NCBI RefSeq assembly: GCF_016679925.1
Contig: NZ_JAEQBW010000011.1
Location: 62,001-126,000, forward strand
Source of the DNA: Marivirga aurantiaca
GTDB lineage: Bacteria; Bacteroidota; Bacteroidia; Cytophagales; Cyclobacteriaceae
Direction: 5' to 3'
Length of the DNA stretch: 64,000 nucleotides
Shown: positions 33,383 through 41,773 of the stretch, piece by piece
Layout of the letters: each line of letters opens with the position of its first letter
How positions within the stretch are numbered: position 1 is the stretch's first letter
Made by a program: the position numbers and the translations under genes
Notes under the pieces: generated by a model
Database searches by the model: none
What the model was told of the DNA's origin: nothing
Seen by the model: only the letters and a program-made list of their open reading frames with translations

Positions 33383-33916
33383 TTACAGTTGATGTTTAGG
33401 GCATTCTGTAGTTTTGTATTGATTTTTTAATTCACCCTTAATTATACTTTTATAAAATTCATCTTTTGAAAGATTACCAATAATACAATCTTCTAATTTA
33501 TCAATCTTGAAACCTAAATTTACCGCTACAGATTCAGAAGCTTTATATTGTTTAGGCCCTAAACCCCTTGATATTGTTATACTTTGATTATTTCTATTTT
33601 TAGTGAATAAATGTGGTAATATATCTTCTTTCATAGCTCTAGTTAAATGACCTTTCTTTCTATATTTAGATAGAATGTACCAATGTAAATCTTCACACAT
33701 ATCTAATACTGCACCAATACATTGGCCCGTTTGATTTCTTATAAAATACATTTTATAAGATTTATTATACTTATTTAATATATTTCCTCTTCCAATTTTA
33801 TCTGGAGTAAAATGTAAAAATTCAACATATTTACTTAACTCTATAGAAGATAAGATCTCTTTTGTTTGTTTAGCATTGAACAAGGCAATATACTTTTGGA
33901 TCATTTCATCACTCAT
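33383..33916 (-). CDS. GNAT-like acetyltransferase, AT-rich
   Basis: A 177-residue protein resembling a GNAT-fold protein: KMYFIRNQTGQCIGAVLDMC (beta4-type strand with IG), then LHWYILSKYRKKGHLTRAMKEDILPHLF, which fits the R/Q-x-x-G-x-G/A acetyl-CoA loop (RKKGHLT), and a late SRGLGPKQYKASESVAVNLGFK, the typical N-hydrophobic-GFK element. The substrate is unknown. Start at the ATG 33914-33916; a longer in-frame start is possible. The gene is visibly more AT-rich than its neighbours and its flanks are long and non-coding, which suggests horizontal acquisition; this is an impression, not a computed value. Confidence 0.65.
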   Translation of the reverse strand: MSDEMIQKYIALFNAKQTKEILSSIELSKYVEFLHFTPDKIGRGNILNKYNKSYKMYFIRNQTGQCIGAVLDMCEDLHWYILSKYRKKGHLTRAMKEDILPHLFTKNRNNQSITISRGLGPKQYKASESVAVNLGFKIDKLEDCIIGNLSKDEFYKSIIKGELKNQYKTTECPKHQL

Positions 33917-34314
33917 ACTTATATATAACGCTTTTATTAATCTTATAATGACTGTCAATCACCTTTATTAAAGTCGACACCTCGGAATTATTCTTAAACT
34001 AATTTAATATAATAAACTCAGTTAATCAACCGTGCTGATTTCACTGAATCACTTTGCAAAGGTCAGAATAACCTGACCTTCAATACTTTATTTATACCAT
34101 TCGCCTAGAAATTCCTCCATATGCACATTTTTCCATGTAGATTTTGGCACGCCTCTCATATCACTGTACGTACGAGTCTTTAATTTTTCTACCCTTTAAT
34201 TATTTAAATACCCCTACCATTTCCTCACTTCAAAATATCAGCTTTATACATGACTTAAGTCAGGGTTTTCCTTCGCTCACACTAGTAGTTTTGTGTATAC
34301 TAAAAAAGAGAAAG
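33917..34314. other. Intergenic region with two palindromes before hemN
   Basis: About 400 bp between the divergent GNAT-like gene and hemN. It holds a perfect 8-bp inverted repeat with 6-nt spacer, AAGGTCAG-N6-CTGACCTT (34059-34080), and the hemN operator/promoter at 34251-34293. No other gene-like content was seen; an in-frame extension of hemN to an alternative start exists but is not protein-like. Confidence 0.6.
34251..34293 (+). promoter_or_regulatory. hemN promoter with TGA-N6-TCA operator
   Basis: A perfect 12-bp palindrome TGACTTAAGTCA (34251-34262) is followed by TAGTTTTG (34286-34293), an exact TANNTTTG -7 box. The palindrome centre is 29.5 bp before the -7 box, so it covers the place of the -33 element, as for a class II Crp/Fnr-type activator. 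The cbb3 operon promoter has the same geometry. The regulator itself is not in the window. Confidence 0.65.
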
Positions 34315-35673
34315 ATGATTAGCGAACTAGTTAAAAAATATAACAAAGCCATCCCCCGCTATACAAGTTATCCTACAGTGCCACATTGGACGGAATCAGC
34401 CCCCGATCCGAAAAAATGGCTATTTCATGTAAATGAAGCTTATTACCAGCAAGAAGAAAAAGGGATCAGTTTATATATTCATCTTCCTTTTTGTGAAAGC
34501 CTGTGTACATATTGTGGATGCAACAAACGTATCACTAAAAATCACTCTTTAGAAAACCCATACATCACAGCTTTATCAGCTGAATGGGAGCTTTATGTGG
34601 AAGCAATAGGAGAAAAACCAGTTATTAAAAATCTCCACTTAGGTGGCGGAACTCCTACTTTCTTTGCACCGAAAACGCTCGAAACTTTGTTAACAGGCAT
34701 ATTAGAGAAGGCCGAAATAGCCAAAGATCATGCTTTTAGCTTTGAAGGTCACCCTAACAACACAAAATATGAGCATCTGAAAACCTTAGCCAAATTAGGT
34801 TTCAACCGTGTTTCATACGGTATTCAGGATTTTAATCCTGTAGTGCAAAAGGCCATTCATAGAATGCAGCCCATTGAAAATGTTGAGAATGTCGTAAAAT
34901 GGTCAAGGGAGCTAGGCTATGACTCCATCAATTTTGACTTAATCTATGGGCTGCCTTTTCAAACAGCCGAAACCCTGGCAGATACAATAGAAAAGGTAAA
35001 GGATTTTAAACCTGAAAGAATTGCTTTGTACAGCTATGCACATGTGCCATGGAAAAGTAAAAGCCAAAGAGGCTATGATGAAAGCCATTTACCCAATCCT
35101 GAACTGAAATTAAATATGTATTGGCAGGCCAAAAGCCAGCTCAATGCAATGGGTTATGTAAATATTGGAATGGATCATTTTGCTATGCCGGATGATGAGT
35201 TAAGCTTAGCCAAAGAGGATGGTTATCTTAATCGTAATTTCATGGGCTACACTACTGATAAAAATGAATTGATGATTGGCTTGGGTTGCTCCTCTATCAG
35301 CTCCACAGGATTAGCTTTTGCACAAAATGAAAAGGTGGTAGAGAAGTACCAGGATAGTATAATGGAGGGAGTTCTTCCATTAATTACAGGTCATTACTTA
35401 ACGGATCATGAGGTCGAAATAGCTTCTCTCATGAAAAAAATAAGCTGCCTGGGTAAAGCATCATTTCTGAGCTCTGTTTTATTGACCCATTTATTCGAAA
35501 ATGTTACCGAAGAACTCAAATCAATGGAAGAGGACGGCTTATTAGTACTAGGTAATTACTCGCTTACGGTAACAGAAAAAGGAATGTTATTTGTGAGGAA
35601 TATTTGCAGTTTGTTCGATCCTAATATTCAAAATAAAGCATCGGACAAACCTCAGTTCAGCCAGAGTATTTGA
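34315..35673 (+). CDS. hemN: Oxygen-independent coproporphyrinogen III oxidase
   Basis: A 452-residue radical-SAM enzyme of normal HemN length. The motif HLPFCESLCTYCGCN gives the cluster-binding C60, C64 and C67 plus the extra C69 of true HemN. Further signatures are LHLGGGTPTFF, RVSYGIQDFNPVVQKAIHR and the YSYAHVPWKSKSQRG region. It decarboxylates coproporphyrinogen III to protoporphyrinogen IX without oxygen. The start ATG at 34315 is chosen; an upstream in-frame start adds 57 residues unlike HemN. A TGA-N6-TCA palindrome and a perfect -7 box precede it, suggesting low-oxygen control shared with the cbb3 operon. Confidence 0.96.
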   Translation: MISELVKKYNKAIPRYTSYPTVPHWTESAPDPKKWLFHVNEAYYQQEEKGISLYIHLPFCESLCTYCGCNKRITKNHSLENPYITALSAEWELYVEAIGEKPVIKNLHLGGGTPTFFAPKTLETLLTGILEKAEIAKDHAFSFEGHPNNTKYEHLKTLAKLGFNRVSYGIQDFNPVVQKAIHRMQPIENVENVVKWSRELGYDSINFDLIYGLPFQTAETLADTIEKVKDFKPERIALYSYAHVPWKSKSQRGYDESHLPNPELKLNMYWQAKSQLNAMGYVNIGMDHFAMPDDELSLAKEDGYLNRNFMGYTTDKNELMIGLGCSSISSTGLAFAQNEKVVEKYQDSIMEGVLPLITGHYLTDHEVEIASLMKKISCLGKASFLSSVLLTHLFENVTEELKSMEEDGLLVLGNYSLTVTEKGMLFVRNICSLFDPNIQNKASDKPQFSQSI

Positions 35674-36088
35674 TTTTAATTCTAAGTGTCATCCCGGAAA
35701 TTCCTGTAGCCTTAGCGGAGGCGATTATCCTGGGTCTCCTGATAACCAGAGTTCGATTGCTATAAAATGCCGTCATGCCGGAAAATTAAGACTTACTTTC
35801 CCAAAAAGTCTTAATTTTCCGGTATCTCATGCTAAAATATTAATTAGATCACGGACATTTTACTCCTGCATCAGAAAATTCTGAGAAGGTGATCATCATT
35901 GGTTATTGCGAGCATTGAATGCTGACTTCAGGGCAGAATTATGCGTGGCAATCTTTTCAAATGTATTATTTAGTTTAGGAACTTTGAGGTATTTATTAAG
36001 AGTCTCCAATAAATTTACACTGATTAAAATCATTTAAAATACCTTCCGCTTAGGCAAACTTTTCAGCTTTCCTCGTGTTTTTACAAAT
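35674..36088. repeat. Non-coding region with hairpin repeat related to the element at 61.6 kb
   Basis: A 415-bp gene-free region. At 35778-35822, CCGGAAAATTAAGACT and AGTCTTAATTTTCCGG form a perfect 16-bp inverted repeat with a 13-nt loop. Sequence from about 35749 (GAGTTCGATT) to 35862 (ACGGACATTTTAC) aligns along about 110 bp with 61556-61665 in the bshC/carotenoid gap. It therefore belongs to a dispersed repeat family. The matching right terminal repeat seen at 61.7 kb is not found here, so this copy looks truncated. Confidence 0.7.
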
Positions 36089-36292
36089 ATGAGAAAGTTG
36101 ATTTTTCCTTTAAGCTTAACAACGTTTCTGTTGTTTTTTTACCTGCTGGCGATAGCATTCAACTTCCCCTACCCAATTATATCGCTCTTATTTGGCATTT
36201 CTCCTATTGTACTTATATGGATGGTTATAAGGGTGCTGAAAGACGGGGAACATAGCGGTAAAACTTTTGATGAAGATTTCTATGAGTATTGA
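36089..36292 (+). CDS. Small membrane protein, unknown function
   Basis: A 67-residue protein with two hydrophobic segments (about residues 3-25 and 29-49: FPLSLTTFLLFFYLLAIAF and YPIISLLFGISPIVLIWMVI), then a short charged tail, RVLKDGEHSGKTFDEDFYEY. The composition is that of a real small inner-membrane protein. It matches no family I recognise. It lies 57 bp upstream of the phosphatase gene on the same strand and may be co-transcribed with it. Confidence 0.55.
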   Translation: MRKLIFPLSLTTFLLFFYLLAIAFNFPYPIISLLFGISPIVLIWMVIRVLKDGEHSGKTFDEDFYEY

Positions 36293-36349
36293 ACTTCTGT
36301 ATCGCATTTTACTTAGTTTTGTGCCATATCTTCAGAAAACCGAAATATT

Positions 36350-37168
36350 ATGCGCTTACTTCAAAAATCTCTTCTTTTAAACCTGTTAACAATAGTATTT
36401 TTTTCCTGCCAAACAGCCAAAGTTGTACCTTATAAAGAAGCTGAAAATGAATTATCCACTCAATTAGGAAATGCTACACTGTGGTTTCAGAAATCAGCCG
36501 AGATGGATGCTACTTTTTTACAAGCATACGGTTATGGTAAAATGTTATTATCATTAAAAATGGACACCTTTAAGATCGAAGGTAAAAAGCCAGCTGTCAT
36601 TTTAGATTTGGATGAAACGGTTTTGGATAACAGTCCTTATGAAGCACGCCTTTTTCTTGAGGGGGAGACTTATGCATCGGACTCATGGAATGAGTGGTGC
36701 GAAGAAGCAAACGCCAAAGCTCTTCCCGGAGCAGTAGATTTCTTAAACTATGCAAAAGAATTAGGAGTGGAAATTTTTTATATTTCCAACAGAAAAGCGG
36801 TGGTTTTTGAAAGTACTTTAGAGAATCTTAAAGGCCTAAACCTTCCCAACGCAGATGCGCAACACCTCCTGTTAAGAACAGCAGGAAGCGATAAAACCGA
36901 GAGAAGAAACCTAGTAAAAGAAGAGCATATAGTATTACTTTATGTAGGTGATAATTTAACGGACTACAGTGAAGAGTATGCTGGTCGATCTGAAGATTTA
37001 GGCAAAGATCTAGTGCATAACAATAAGGAAGAATTGTTGTACAACTTTATTATGTTGCCCAACCCTATGTATGGCGAATGGGAATCAGCGATCTACAATA
37101 ATGATTTCGGCAAATCAGATGAAGAGAAGTTGAGAATGAGAAGAGAGGTTCTGGATACTAGAAAATAG
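36350..37168 (+). CDS. 5'-nucleotidase/acid phosphatase, lipoprotein e(P4) family
   Basis: A 272-residue lipoprotein: a signal peptide with Cys20 in IVFFSC, then a HAD-superfamily acid phosphatase domain of the e(P4)/OlpA type. The nucleophile motif is AVILDLDETVLDNSPYEARL (D86 and D88), motif II is IFYISNRKAVVFE, and the late motif is VLLYVGDNLTDYSEEYAGRS. Family members dephosphorylate nucleoside monophosphates or NMN at the outer membrane. The length and motifs are complete. It follows a small membrane-protein gene by 57 bp. Confidence 0.92.
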   Translation: MRLLQKSLLLNLLTIVFFSCQTAKVVPYKEAENELSTQLGNATLWFQKSAEMDATFLQAYGYGKMLLSLKMDTFKIEGKKPAVILDLDETVLDNSPYEARLFLEGETYASDSWNEWCEEANAKALPGAVDFLNYAKELGVEIFYISNRKAVVFESTLENLKGLNLPNADAQHLLLRTAGSDKTERRNLVKEEHIVLLYVGDNLTDYSEEYAGRSEDLGKDLVHNNKEELLYNFIMLPNPMYGEWESAIYNNDFGKSDEEKLRMRREVLDTRK

Positions 37169-37815
37169 TAGTGTTTAGCAGCAGTTCTTAGCTAAAACCA
37201 ATACCCTAAAAACTAGAAAAGGCACTGAATCAACACTCAGCACTTTTTTTAGGATTAAAATTATCGGTACTACCATAAAGTTAGTGGTAATTATGATGTT
37301 TATTTAAAGGATTGGCCTTATTCGTTTTAGGGATTTTGAATTTATAATTGGATAAGAAACAAAATGTTTGACCGAAGGGAGTTTTTTTGTTTCCCAATTA
37401 GAAATCCAAAATGCCGTTAAGAAATGAATACAGCCATGCCTGTCCCGGCCAACCGGGAACTTTTTGTTTCTTTTGAGTCAAGTCAAAAGAAAGTAAAGAA
37501 GCTTGCGAAGTAGCAGAAGTAACAACGAACAGAGCATTCTTGATACGTTATTTATTTTGAGTATCCTAAATGTAGTTCTCCATCTAAAATCGTGGTAGAA
37601 CCAAATTATCTAATCTTTGGCAATTGTGTGATTGTCAAATCCCTCCTATTCGCTACAATATTCCTTCAGTATCCGCCACTCATAAAATTTCCTTCGGCTG
37701 TTACTTCTAAATGGATTATATTCAACCCGCAAGGGATTACACACTGTTGAGAAAATACAAATCATGTATTAAGCCTACTGTTTTATGGTAATTCATTTAT
37801 TAAAATATTAACTCA
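37169..37815. repeat. Long non-coding region with nested inverted repeats
   Basis: A 647-bp stretch without a credible gene. The main structure is an 80-bp stem-loop at 37333-37412: outer arms of 19 bp matching at 17 positions (37333-37351 and 37394-37412), continued by GAAACAAAA (37356-37364) and TTTTGTTTC (37385-37393). Further right are CCCGG-CCAA-CCGGG (37444-37457) and TTTCTTTTGA-N6-TCAAAAGAAA (37467-37492). These look like decayed dispersed repeats. The last 100 bp should contain the promoter for the next gene. Confidence 0.6.
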
Positions 37816-40800
37816 ATGCAAAAAATCAAACTCCTTCTTCTCGCACTCACATTATTCATTTGTAGCGAACTGGCCCACGGTCAAAAAAAATCGAAAGACA
37901 AAACCACCAGCTATTCAGAAAAACTATATGATGCCCTGCAATGGCGCGGAATAGGCCCCTATCGTGGCGGAAGGTCTGCAGCTGTTACCGGTGTACCCGG
38001 TCAACCCAATTTATATTATATGGGTGCTACCGGTGGTGGCGTTTGGCGCACTAAAGATGGTGGAAGTACCTGGGAAAGTATTTCTGATGGCCATTTTGGA
38101 GGTTCAATTGGTGCGGTAAGCGTGGCAGAAAGCGACCCGAATGTAATTTATGTAGGTGGTGGCGAAAAAACCGTAAGAGGTAATATGTCATTTGGCTACG
38201 GTATGTGGAAATCAGTAGATGCAGGCAAAAACTGGGAGCAAATAGGTTTGAAAAACAGTCGCCATATCAGCAGGGTCCGCATCCATCCGCAAAATCCGGA
38301 TATTTTATATGTAGCCGTTATGGGCGACATCTTCAAAAGCTCTGAAGAAAGAGGCGTTTATAAATCTGTTGATGGCGGCAAAAGCTGGCAACGTAAACTA
38401 TTCGCCAATGCCGATGCAGGAGCTGTGGATTTGATTTTAGATCCCAACAACCCCCGCATCATGTACGCCTCCACATGGAATGTACGAAGATCACCTCACA
38501 ACTTCTCCAGTGGCGGGCCTGGTTCCGATATTTGGAAATCAACCGACAGCGGAGAAAGCTGGGAAAAGCTTTCAGAAAACAAGGGGTTGCCAACTGGTGT
38601 TTGGGGTATTTCGGGTATTACTGTATCACCAAAAAACTCCAACAAAGTTTGGGCTATCATAGAGAATGACAAAGGTGGCGTTTACAGATCGGATGATGCC
38701 GGTAAAACCTGGCAAAAAACCAATGACGATAGAAGCTTGCGACAAAGAGCATGGTATTATACCCGTATTTATGCCGACACACAGGATGAAGATATAGTTT
38801 ATGTAGTCAATGTAGATTACCACAAATCTAAAGATGGTGGCAAAACCTTCACCGCTGCACGTGCCCCTCATGGTGATCATCATGATCTATGGATTGCTCC
38901 TGAAGACAATCAGCGAATGATTATGGCCGATGATGGTGGTGCCCAAGTTAGCTTTGATGGTGGAGAAAACTGGAGCACCTATATGAACCAGAATACTGCT
39001 CAGTTTTATCGGGTAACTACAGATAATCATTTTCCTTTCAGAATTTATGGCGCGCAACAGGATAATTCTACAGTTCGGATTGCCCACAGAACCACAGGAT
39101 CAGTAATAGGAGAAAGAGACTGGGAAGAAACAGCAGGTAGTGAAAGCGCCCATTTAACTGTTGACCCGGAAAATGATAATATTGTTTATGGCGGAAGCTA
39201 TGATGGTTTCCTGACCAAGTACAATCATGACACGGAAGAAATAAGAGCTGTAAATGTTTGGCCTGATAACCCAATGGGACATGGAGCTGAAGAGATGAAA
39301 TATCGTTTCCAGTGGAATTTCCCGATTTTCTTTTCCCCACACCAAAAGAATAAGATTTATACTACTTCCAATCATTTACATGTTTCCACTGATGAAGGAC
39401 ATACCTGGAAGACCATAAGCCCTGACCTTACCAGAAATGACCCATCAAAATTAGGCTCTTCAGGAGGGCCTATCACAAAAGATAATACGAGCGTGGAATA
39501 TTATTGCACCATTTTCGCAGCAGTGGAATCTCCTTATGAGGAAAATGTAATCTGGACCGGTTCCGATGATGGCTTGATTCACATTACAAAAAATGGCGGA
39601 GACGATTGGGAAAATGTAACACCTAAAGATATGCCCAAATGGCTGATGATCAACAGCATTGATGCAGACCCTTTCACCAAAGGTGGGGCTTACGTGGCAG
39701 GAACTTTGTATAAATCCGGAGATTATCAGCCTTATCTATACAAAACCAAAGATTACGGTAAAAGCTGGACCAAAATAACTACAGGTATTCCGTCTGAACA
39801 TTTTACCCGGGTTGTAAGGGCTGACCCTAATAAAAAAGGAATTTTATATGCAGGAACAGAAAGTGGCATGTATATTTCCTTTGATGATGGAGATAGCTGG
39901 AAGCCTTTTCAGCTAAACCTGCCAATTGTACCTATTACTGATTTAACCATTAAAGATTTTCACTTAATTGCAGCCACTCAAGGAAGGGGATTTTGGTTAA
40001 TTGATGATTTAACTGTACTACATCAATTGAGTAATAGTATGGCTGATTCAGAAACATTCCTTTTTCAGCCGAAGCCAAGCTACAGAATTGGGGGAAGAAG
40101 TGGGGAATCCAAAACAGCCGGTACTAATATGCAATCAGGAGTAATGGTGCATTATTTTATTAATGATACCTCCTCTGCAGATACTGTTAAGCTTGTATTT
40201 AGTGAGATTTCCGGTAAAGAAATTGCCAGTTTCACTTCACATCCTGATAAAGAGAAGAAAGAATCGAAGCTTAGTGTAAAGCCCGGCAGCAATCAGTTTA
40301 TTTGGGACATGCATTATCCTGATGCCGAAGGTTTTGAGGGAATGATACTATGGTGGGCTTCTTTAAAAGGACCTAAAGCTTTGCCTGGAGAATATACAGT
40401 GAGCCTGATCAGAAAGGGTGAAAAACTAAATCAGAATTTTGAAATTTTAAAAGACCCCCGATCTTCTGCTTCTAAGCAGGATTTACAAGCTCAGTTTGAG
40501 TTCATGAATGAAGTCATTGAAAAGCTAACGGAAACTAATCAAGCAGTAAAGGATATAAGAATTGTTCGGGCACAAATAAATGATGTGCTGAACAAAACAG
40601 ATGAAGAGGCTATACAAACTTATGGAAAAAGTCTTTTGGAAGATATAAAAACTATTGAAGAAGCTTTATATCAAACAAAAAACAGGAGCGGACAAGACCC
40701 GCTGAATTACCCGGTGAGATTAAACAACAAGTTGGGGCATTTGAATTCCTTAACAGCTATGGGCGACAATCCGCCTACTGAGTCGGCTATAGAATTTAAG

Positions 40801-40923
40801 AAAGAAGTAACAGAAAGAATTGATAAACATTTAACAAGGTGGAATGAGATCAAAGATAATTCTTTAAAAACCTTCAATAGTTTGGTGCAGGAAAATAAAA
40901 TAGAAGCTGTTAAGCTGGATTAA
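37816..40923 (+). CDS. Secreted Asp-box (BNR/VPS10-like) beta-propeller protein
   Basis: A 1035-residue exported protein: signal peptide MQKIKLLLLALTLFICSELA, then GQ. It is dominated by sortilin/VPS10-type Asp-box repeats (S/T-x-D-x-G-x-S/T-W): TKDGGSTWESI, SVDAGKNWEQI, STDSGESWEKL, SDDAGKTWQKT, SKDGGKTF, STDEGHTWKTI, TKDYGKSWTKI, SFDDGDSWKPF. These form two beta-propellers over residues about 40-745. A GKEIASF-type beta domain and a helical region (about 885-1000) follow. It is often labelled glycosyl hydrolase, but no catalytic residues are identifiable; it may bind or process peptides or glycans outside the cell. A strong terminator follows. Confidence 0.87.
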   Translation: MQKIKLLLLALTLFICSELAHGQKKSKDKTTSYSEKLYDALQWRGIGPYRGGRSAAVTGVPGQPNLYYMGATGGGVWRTKDGGSTWESISDGHFGGSIGAVSVAESDPNVIYVGGGEKTVRGNMSFGYGMWKSVDAGKNWEQIGLKNSRHISRVRIHPQNPDILYVAVMGDIFKSSEERGVYKSVDGGKSWQRKLFANADAGAVDLILDPNNPRIMYASTWNVRRSPHNFSSGGPGSDIWKSTDSGESWEKLSENKGLPTGVWGISGITVSPKNSNKVWAIIENDKGGVYRSDDAGKTWQKTNDDRSLRQRAWYYTRIYADTQDEDIVYVVNVDYHKSKDGGKTFTAARAPHGDHHDLWIAPEDNQRMIMADDGGAQVSFDGGENWSTYMNQNTAQFYRVTTDNHFPFRIYGAQQDNSTVRIAHRTTGSVIGERDWEETAGSESAHLTVDPENDNIVYGGSYDGFLTKYNHDTEEIRAVNVWPDNPMGHGAEEMKYRFQWNFPIFFSPHQKNKIYTTSNHLHVSTDEGHTWKTISPDLTRNDPSKLGSSGGPITKDNTSVEYYCTIFAAVESPYEENVIWTGSDDGLIHITKNGGDDWENVTPKDMPKWLMINSIDADPFTKGGAYVAGTLYKSGDYQPYLYKTKDYGKSWTKITTGIPSEHFTRVVRADPNKKGILYAGTESGMYISFDDGDSWKPFQLNLPIVPITDLTIKDFHLIAATQGRGFWLIDDLTVLHQLSNSMADSETFLFQPKPSYRIGGRSGESKTAGTNMQSGVMVHYFINDTSSADTVKLVFSEISGKEIASFTSHPDKEKKESKLSVKPGSNQFIWDMHYPDAEGFEGMILWWASLKGPKALPGEYTVSLIRKGEKLNQNFEILKDPRSSASKQDLQAQFEFMNEVIEKLTETNQAVKDIRIVRAQINDVLNKTDEEAIQTYGKSLLEDIKTIEEALYQTKNRSGQDPLNYPVRLNNKLGHLNSLTAMGDNPPTESAIEFKKEVTERIDKHLTRWNEIKDNSLKTFNSLVQENKIEAVKLD

Positions 40924-40950
40924 GAGATATTTTAATTATCAATTTTAGAC

Positions 40951-40986
40951 AAAAAGCACCGTAATATTTGCGGTGCTTTTTTTTTA
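40951..40986 (+). terminator. Rho-independent terminator
   Basis: AAAAGCACCG (40952-40961) and CGGTGCTTTT (40971-40980) form a perfect 10-bp stem with a 9-nt loop, extended by T residues to 40985. It follows the Asp-box gene by 28 bp. Confidence 0.9.
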
Positions 40987-41003
40987 TAAAGTGGCTTAAT
41001 AAT

Positions 41004-41054
41004 ATTTTAACCTTCGGTTAAAATCATCAGATTCCCACCTGCGTGGGAATGACG
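41004..41054. repeat. Two adjacent intergenic hairpins, the second with an AATGACG tail
   Basis: ATTTTAACC-TTC-GGTTAAAAT (41004-41024) and ATTCCCAC-N4-GTGGGAAT followed by GACG (41031-41054) are both perfect. The second belongs to the widespread class of hairpins ending in GGGAATGACG. They lie at the end of the cbb3 operon. Confidence 0.6.
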
Positions 41055-41071
41055 GCAACCCTCATCTTTTT

Positions 41072-41773
41072 TCACCCCTTGCCACAGATAGGAATGTCAA
41101 TACTCCTATGCTGCTGTCCCATATCAGGCATGGGGATATGGATAAATTCAACTCCTAAACCTCTTAAAAAAAGGAAAGCGGCAAGTGTAAATGCCAAAGC
41201 AGGTTTTAAATTGACGGTAAATCTATTCAGTTTTTTAAAAGTAAACTGCCCAGCCCAAACGCTGGCCACTATCCAGGGAAGTGTTCCTAAACCAAACACC
41301 AACATATAAAAAGCAGATTGCATGACTGAGTCTGTAGCTACCGAACTTAATAAAGCCATATAAACCAACCCGCATGGTAATAGACCATTCAACAAGCCTA
41401 TTGAAAACCTGGAGCCGGTATCACTTCTCCCAAGAAATTTCCTGAAGCTGTTCTTCAGCCATTGATAAGGATAAGCCTCCCAACTATTTAGACGATTGAA
41501 AATTCTGAATTTTGAAGGGACAACATAAAAATAAATAATCAGTACAGCCATCAGTATGGATAAAGCATTTTGCCAACCCAATAAAGACAAGCCTTCTCCG
41601 AACAATGCTAAAAGCACTCCTAACAGCATATAGGTAACAATCCTTCCCAACTGATAAGCAAAAAAACTTACAGTTCGTGCTTTGTTCTTAAAGACACCCA
41701 ACATCAAGGGAGTACACATTACTGTGCAGTGCATCCCTCCAATTAAGCCTATACTAAGTGCTGCCCAAATCAT
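41072..41773 (-). CDS. TauE/SafE (DsbD-like) membrane protein of the cbb3 operon
   Basis: A 233-residue inner-membrane protein with about six hydrophobic segments. It has a metal-binding-like motif GGMHCTVMCTPLML at residues 12-25, LLNGLLPCGLVYMAL in the middle, and a Met/His/Cys-rich C-terminal tail (HIPMPDMGQQHRSIDIPICG). It resembles DsbD-like cytochrome-biogenesis proteins (sulfite exporter TauE/SafE in database terms) that accompany fixH in Bacteroidota. Given the Cys/His pattern and position, a role in copper or haem supply to cbb3 oxidase is likely but is inference. It overlaps fixH by 4 bp. Confidence 0.82.
   Translation of the reverse strand: MIWAALSIGLIGGMHCTVMCTPLMLGVFKNKARTVSFFAYQLGRIVTYMLLGVLLALFGEGLSLLGWQNALSILMAVLIIYFYVVPSKFRIFNRLNSWEAYPYQWLKNSFRKFLGRSDTGSRFSIGLLNGLLPCGLVYMALLSSVATDSVMQSAFYMLVFGLGTLPWIVASVWAGQFTFKKLNRFTVNLKPALAFTLAAFLFLRGLGVEFIHIPMPDMGQQHRSIDIPICGKG

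Noticed and set aside
34144-34314. N-terminal extension of hemN by 57 residues
   Set aside because: The added residues do not resemble HemN, and the region contains the operator palindrome and an exact -7 box, so the ATG at 34315 is preferred.
37201-37252. Terminator-like hairpin after the e(P4) phosphatase gene (GGCACTGA...TCAGCAC followed by T run)
   Set aside because: The arms mismatch at several positions; a weak terminator is possible but I could not support it.
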